From Psoroptes ovis (Eukaryota; Arthropoda; Arachnida; Sarcoptiformes; Psoroptidae): a stretch of DNA of 64,000 nucleotides. This document shows positions 61,198 to 64,000 of the stretch, piece after piece. The translations under genes were made by a program, and so were the position numbers. Where the stretch lies: contig PQWQ01000019.1 of assembly GCA_002943765.1 (NCBI GenBank), forward strand, positions 558,001 to 622,000, given 5' to 3'. Positions within the stretch are counted from its first letter, which is position 1, and the number at the start of each line of letters is the position of its first letter. The notes under the pieces are model-generated. The model saw only the letters and a list, made by a program, of their open reading frames with translations. It had not been told where the DNA came from and searched no databases.

Positions 61198-61346
61198 CAA
61201 TCAATGATCGTTCGATTGATTTTGATTTTGATACATCGTTCGATTAAATGGTTCGAGATTCGAAATGAAATATCAACGATAATCTTTGATTCAATCAAAT
61301 TAAACCTCATTGAAATTTGATGGTGTAAACTAACTAATAATAATAT

Positions 61347-63190
61347 ATGATGGCCATTTATCGATCAATCATACGTTTATGTTTGATTTATTATTCAACA
61401 ATTATCATAATCAATATATTTAATGATAATGATCATAATGATTTGATCACCGATACTAATCATTATCATCATCATTCACATTCGATTCCATTACTATTGA
61501 CACCTGTATATTCATTTAAAAGTGATGAAATACTTGTAGCCATATTGGCAGCGAAATTCCTGGGTATTTTCCACAATGGAAATAATAATAACAATTATCA
61601 ACGATCATATGGACCACCACCGCCTCCGCCACCACCACCACCACCTCCTCCGCCGCTACCAATATATTCAGCACCAATCATTCTGAGGTAAGTACCACCT
61701 TATGATTGATTCATTTAATGTATTCATAATGATGTCAATTGCTTTCGATCCCAAGCCCCCCTAAAAAACCTTGTAAACCCCTGAAAAAATGTTGTCCACC
61801 ACAATTTGGGAAATATTTAGCCGATTCATTTGAAAGTTTCGATGATATCGATACTGGTACCAATTATGAAGATGTCGATGATTTAAGCGGTGAATATGGT
61901 TACAATAGTTTTGATCATCAAAATCCAATTAAAAACATTAATTACAACAACGATGGTTATGATGATGATAATGTTGATGTCGATATGAATTTGAATGAAT
62001 ATTCCAACAGGAACTATGGTTTACCACCACCGCCACCTAGGGCCAAATCAAAACCAAAAGTATTCCCTGTATACATCACACCGAATCATTATCGATCCTT
62101 GGAGCTTAAAGGTCGAATTAAATCAGGTGGTTCGAATTCGAATGATGATGATTCGAAAGATTCGAATGATGATGGTGGTAACAAACAACCGATAATGACA
62201 TATGCATCCGAACCTTTGACGCCGAATGATGATGATGGGGCTGGTGCTGTTGAATTAGATGATGGTAGATCAGGTGATCATGTACAATTCGATGATGATG
62301 TTAATGGTGGCAGTAATTATGAATATCAACCGATGCCTATGGCAACAAGTAAATTGACCAAGACGTATGTCAAAGTGAATGGTGGTCAAATGGCAAGGAA
62401 AAAATTGCGGAAAAAACCACGGAAAATCAAAGGTAAAAATCGTAAATCACCGAAAAAGTCCGCGAATATCAAAGTAAAACCCCAAACCATAATACATTTG
62501 GGTGAAAAACCTTCATCATCGTCGACGAATGATAATGATATGATGATTAGCCATAATCATTTGATGGAAGAAATGGATCCACAAGAATCATCGATGCAAG
62601 AACATTCGAATGATCCGAAGAACGCGGTGGTTACCGAGAAAATGGTCGTAGAAACTTCGAGTCGCAAGCCGCCATCGATATTGAATCATGATCCATCGGC
62701 AGCCGCCGATACCCAAGAACAGAAATTATTATTTTCCAAATATTTAAATCGAATGAAATTTTGGAAAAAATTAAATTCATCACTGTTATCAATGGTCATG
62801 ACCTCTTCGACTACTCGGGCACCGACATCGCCACCGCCACCACCAACATCATCAACAACCACGACCACAACCACCACACCATCATCAGCAATCAAAATTC
62901 CATTCCCGCTATCAGTGCCAATGATTGATTCGATAAACACCAGACTGCCAGCAGCGCCACCGCTACAGCAATCAGCTCAACCAGTATCACCAGGTATGAT
63001 GATGATGATCAATCCTAATTCAATGATTAACAATGAACAACCAGATCAAATGATGATTGTTGAAGAACAACATATATTTCATCCTTTGATGAGAAAATCG
63101 GATGACCAACATCATCCCCCGTCATCATCACCCCCACCACCACCACTATCATCACCCCCAGCACCGACGAAGAAATCAGCGAAACAATGA
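61347..63190 (+). CDS. Secreted proline-rich protein, unknown function
   Basis: I do not recognise the family. Two exons, 61347-61687 and 61756-63190, are joined in phase 2 and give 591 residues. An N-terminal hydrophobic stretch (RLCLIYYSTIIIINIF) looks like a signal peptide or anchor. It is followed by a His/Asp patch, a helical segment DEILVAILAAKFLGIFHNG, and a run of about 14 prolines. The second exon opens with a small Cys/Lys/Pro motif (PPKKPCKPLKKCCPP), then a long acidic Asp/Asn/Ser region. A strongly basic patch (RKKLRKKPRKIKGKNRK) and a Thr/Pro/Ser-rich tail ending PPPPPLSSPP follow. Such mixed low-complexity secretory proteins are typical of extracellular matrix, cuticle or secretion products, but this is inference. 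The next gene to the right has a similar plan. Confidence 0.7.
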
Positions 63191-63512
63191 TTCGAATTCG
63201 AAATTCGAATCCGAAATTCAATCAAATTCGAATTCGATTTTCGAATCAATTTTCCAACCAGAAGACAATAACCTCGTGTGAAAATCACAAATTTCGATTC
63301 GAAATTTAGATCAAAACATCGTCTTAAATCAAGGATGGTCAAAAAAAAAAAGAGATGATTACTTCTCAAAAAATCGATTGAATCGAAAAGAGATTTTGAC
63401 CAACCATCGAAAAACACCGAAAAACATTCGAATTATTCAAAATCAAAATCATTCGAACCATTTGTTTTGACCAGTTTCATTTATTTATGATTCAAAATAT
63501 CAAAAATTTCCG
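63191..63512. other. Short intergenic gap
   Basis: Separates the two secreted proline-rich genes. It is rich in TTCGAA/ATTCGAAT motifs (63190-63243), with no obvious poly(A) signal immediately after the stop codon. Confidence 0.5.
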
Positions 63513-64000
63513 ATGAATAAAATGTTATTATTTCAATTTGTGTCATTGTTACTGCTGTTACTGTTATTATCATTTCAATCATCAATATTTGTCCGAGCGA
63601 TTTCATTGAAAAAATTTTTAAAATTACAATTAAAACAGCTAAAAGCCCTTGGAATGAAAAAGAATAAATATTTCAATGTTCAAGAATATCATCAACACAT
63701 TTATCTTAATGATTATATCAATCCTACGCCTACTAAATCAAAGCCTCCAACCTTGCCTTATTCACCACCTTATCAACCGCCTCATAAACCTCCTGCACCA
63801 CCTCCAAAATCTTATTCAGTACCACCTTATCATCAATTCAAACCGATTCCAAAGCCTTATCGTGGTGATAAGCCGATTGCACATCGGCCCAAACCATATA
63901 GTAAAGCAGAAAAGACGCCTTTGAACTCGGTGAAACCGCCCAAACTGACGCCAGTTATAACACCTGTATCAACGATAATAGCGCCACCACTCCTGTCGTA
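63513..64000 (+). CDS. Secreted proline-rich protein, partial at right edge
   Basis: Unknown function. An ATG at 63513 opens a frame with no stop to the window end (at least 162 residues). It has a strong signal peptide (LLFQFVSLLLLLLLLSF) and a Lys/Leu-rich amphipathic segment (SLKKFLKLQLKQLKALG). A Pro/Tyr/Lys-rich region of loose repeats (PPTLPYSPPYQPPHKPPAPP) follows. Like its left neighbour it has a signal, then a short Leu/Lys helix, then proline-rich sequence, so they may be diverged tandem relatives. The composition suits an extracellular structural protein, but there is no domain to confirm this. Confidence 0.7.
   Translation, partial: MNKMLLFQFVSLLLLLLLLSFQSSIFVRAISLKKFLKLQLKQLKALGMKKNKYFNVQEYHQHIYLNDYINPTPTKSKPPTLPYSPPYQPPHKPPAPPPKSYSVPPYHQFKPIPKPYRGDKPIAHRPKPYSKAEKTPLNSVKPPKLTPVITPVSTIIAPPLLS

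Larger units (their letters stand above)
60629..61346. other. Intron or intergenic region with one MITE
   Basis: Between the RhoGAP gene and the proline-rich gene. It contains the MITE at 60929-61014 and a CCAA tetranucleotide run (61178-61197). No coding exon is supported on either strand. It probably includes the promoter of the 61347 gene. Confidence 0.55.

Noticed and set aside
1..64000. CRISPR array, prophage, bacterial operon or integrated virus
   Set aside because: No direct repeat-spacer array, no viral or phage-type protein and no prokaryotic gene structure anywhere in the window.

Overview
The window is nuclear DNA from a compact, AT-rich animal genome, most likely an acariform (astigmatid-type) mite such as a dust mite or relative. 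This is inferred from a chitin synthase, short GT-AG introns of about 50-90 bases, dense genes with reading frames rich in Asn, Asp, Ser and His runs, and the absence of any bacterial features. The species cannot be named from sequence alone. I placed exon boundaries by reading splice sites and checking phase; every multi-exon model given with full exon coordinates keeps one open frame across its junctions.

Layout, left to right. Minus strand: the 5' part of a chitin synthase gene (runs off the left edge), a 3-beta-hydroxysteroid dehydrogenase-like gene (7023-8229), guanylate kinase with a long N-terminal extension (10069-11458), an orphan 5' exon (14460-14715), an intronless Frizzled receptor (18376-20547), SARAF (21482-22579) and a nuclear protein with a Rap1-type Myb-like domain (22829-24488). 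Plus strand: an 18-exon megalin/LRP2-type lipoprotein receptor (29162-49583, 4,884 codons, 35 LDLa repeats in 6-8-10-11 clusters, eight YWTD propellers, one NPxY), a cGMP-dependent protein kinase (53392-57107) and, almost touching it, a short ASPM/abnormal-spindle-like gene (57089 or 57239-59239). Converging on the latter from the minus strand is a RhoGAP-domain gene (59295-60628, 5' end not found). The right end holds two tandem plus-strand genes for secreted proline-rich proteins (61347-63190; 63513 to beyond the edge).

Functionally the window mixes cuticle formation (chitin synthase), signalling (Frizzled, cGMP kinase, RhoGAP), calcium homeostasis (SARAF), endocytosis (LRP2), nucleotide and steroid metabolism, and spindle and chromatin proteins. 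There is no operon-like functional grouping.

The most striking structure not explained by genes is a family of about 13 very short (about 80-95 bp) mariner-type inverted-repeat elements (MITEs), most of them at TA-type sites, in two sequence subfamilies. They sit in intergenic DNA and in two introns of the LRP2 gene. I found no dedicated immune, CRISPR-like or otherwise obviously new multi-gene system. The best candidates for novelty are the MITE family, the Rap1-like Myb protein, the truncated asp gene packed against the kinase gene, and the two unknown proline-rich secreted proteins.
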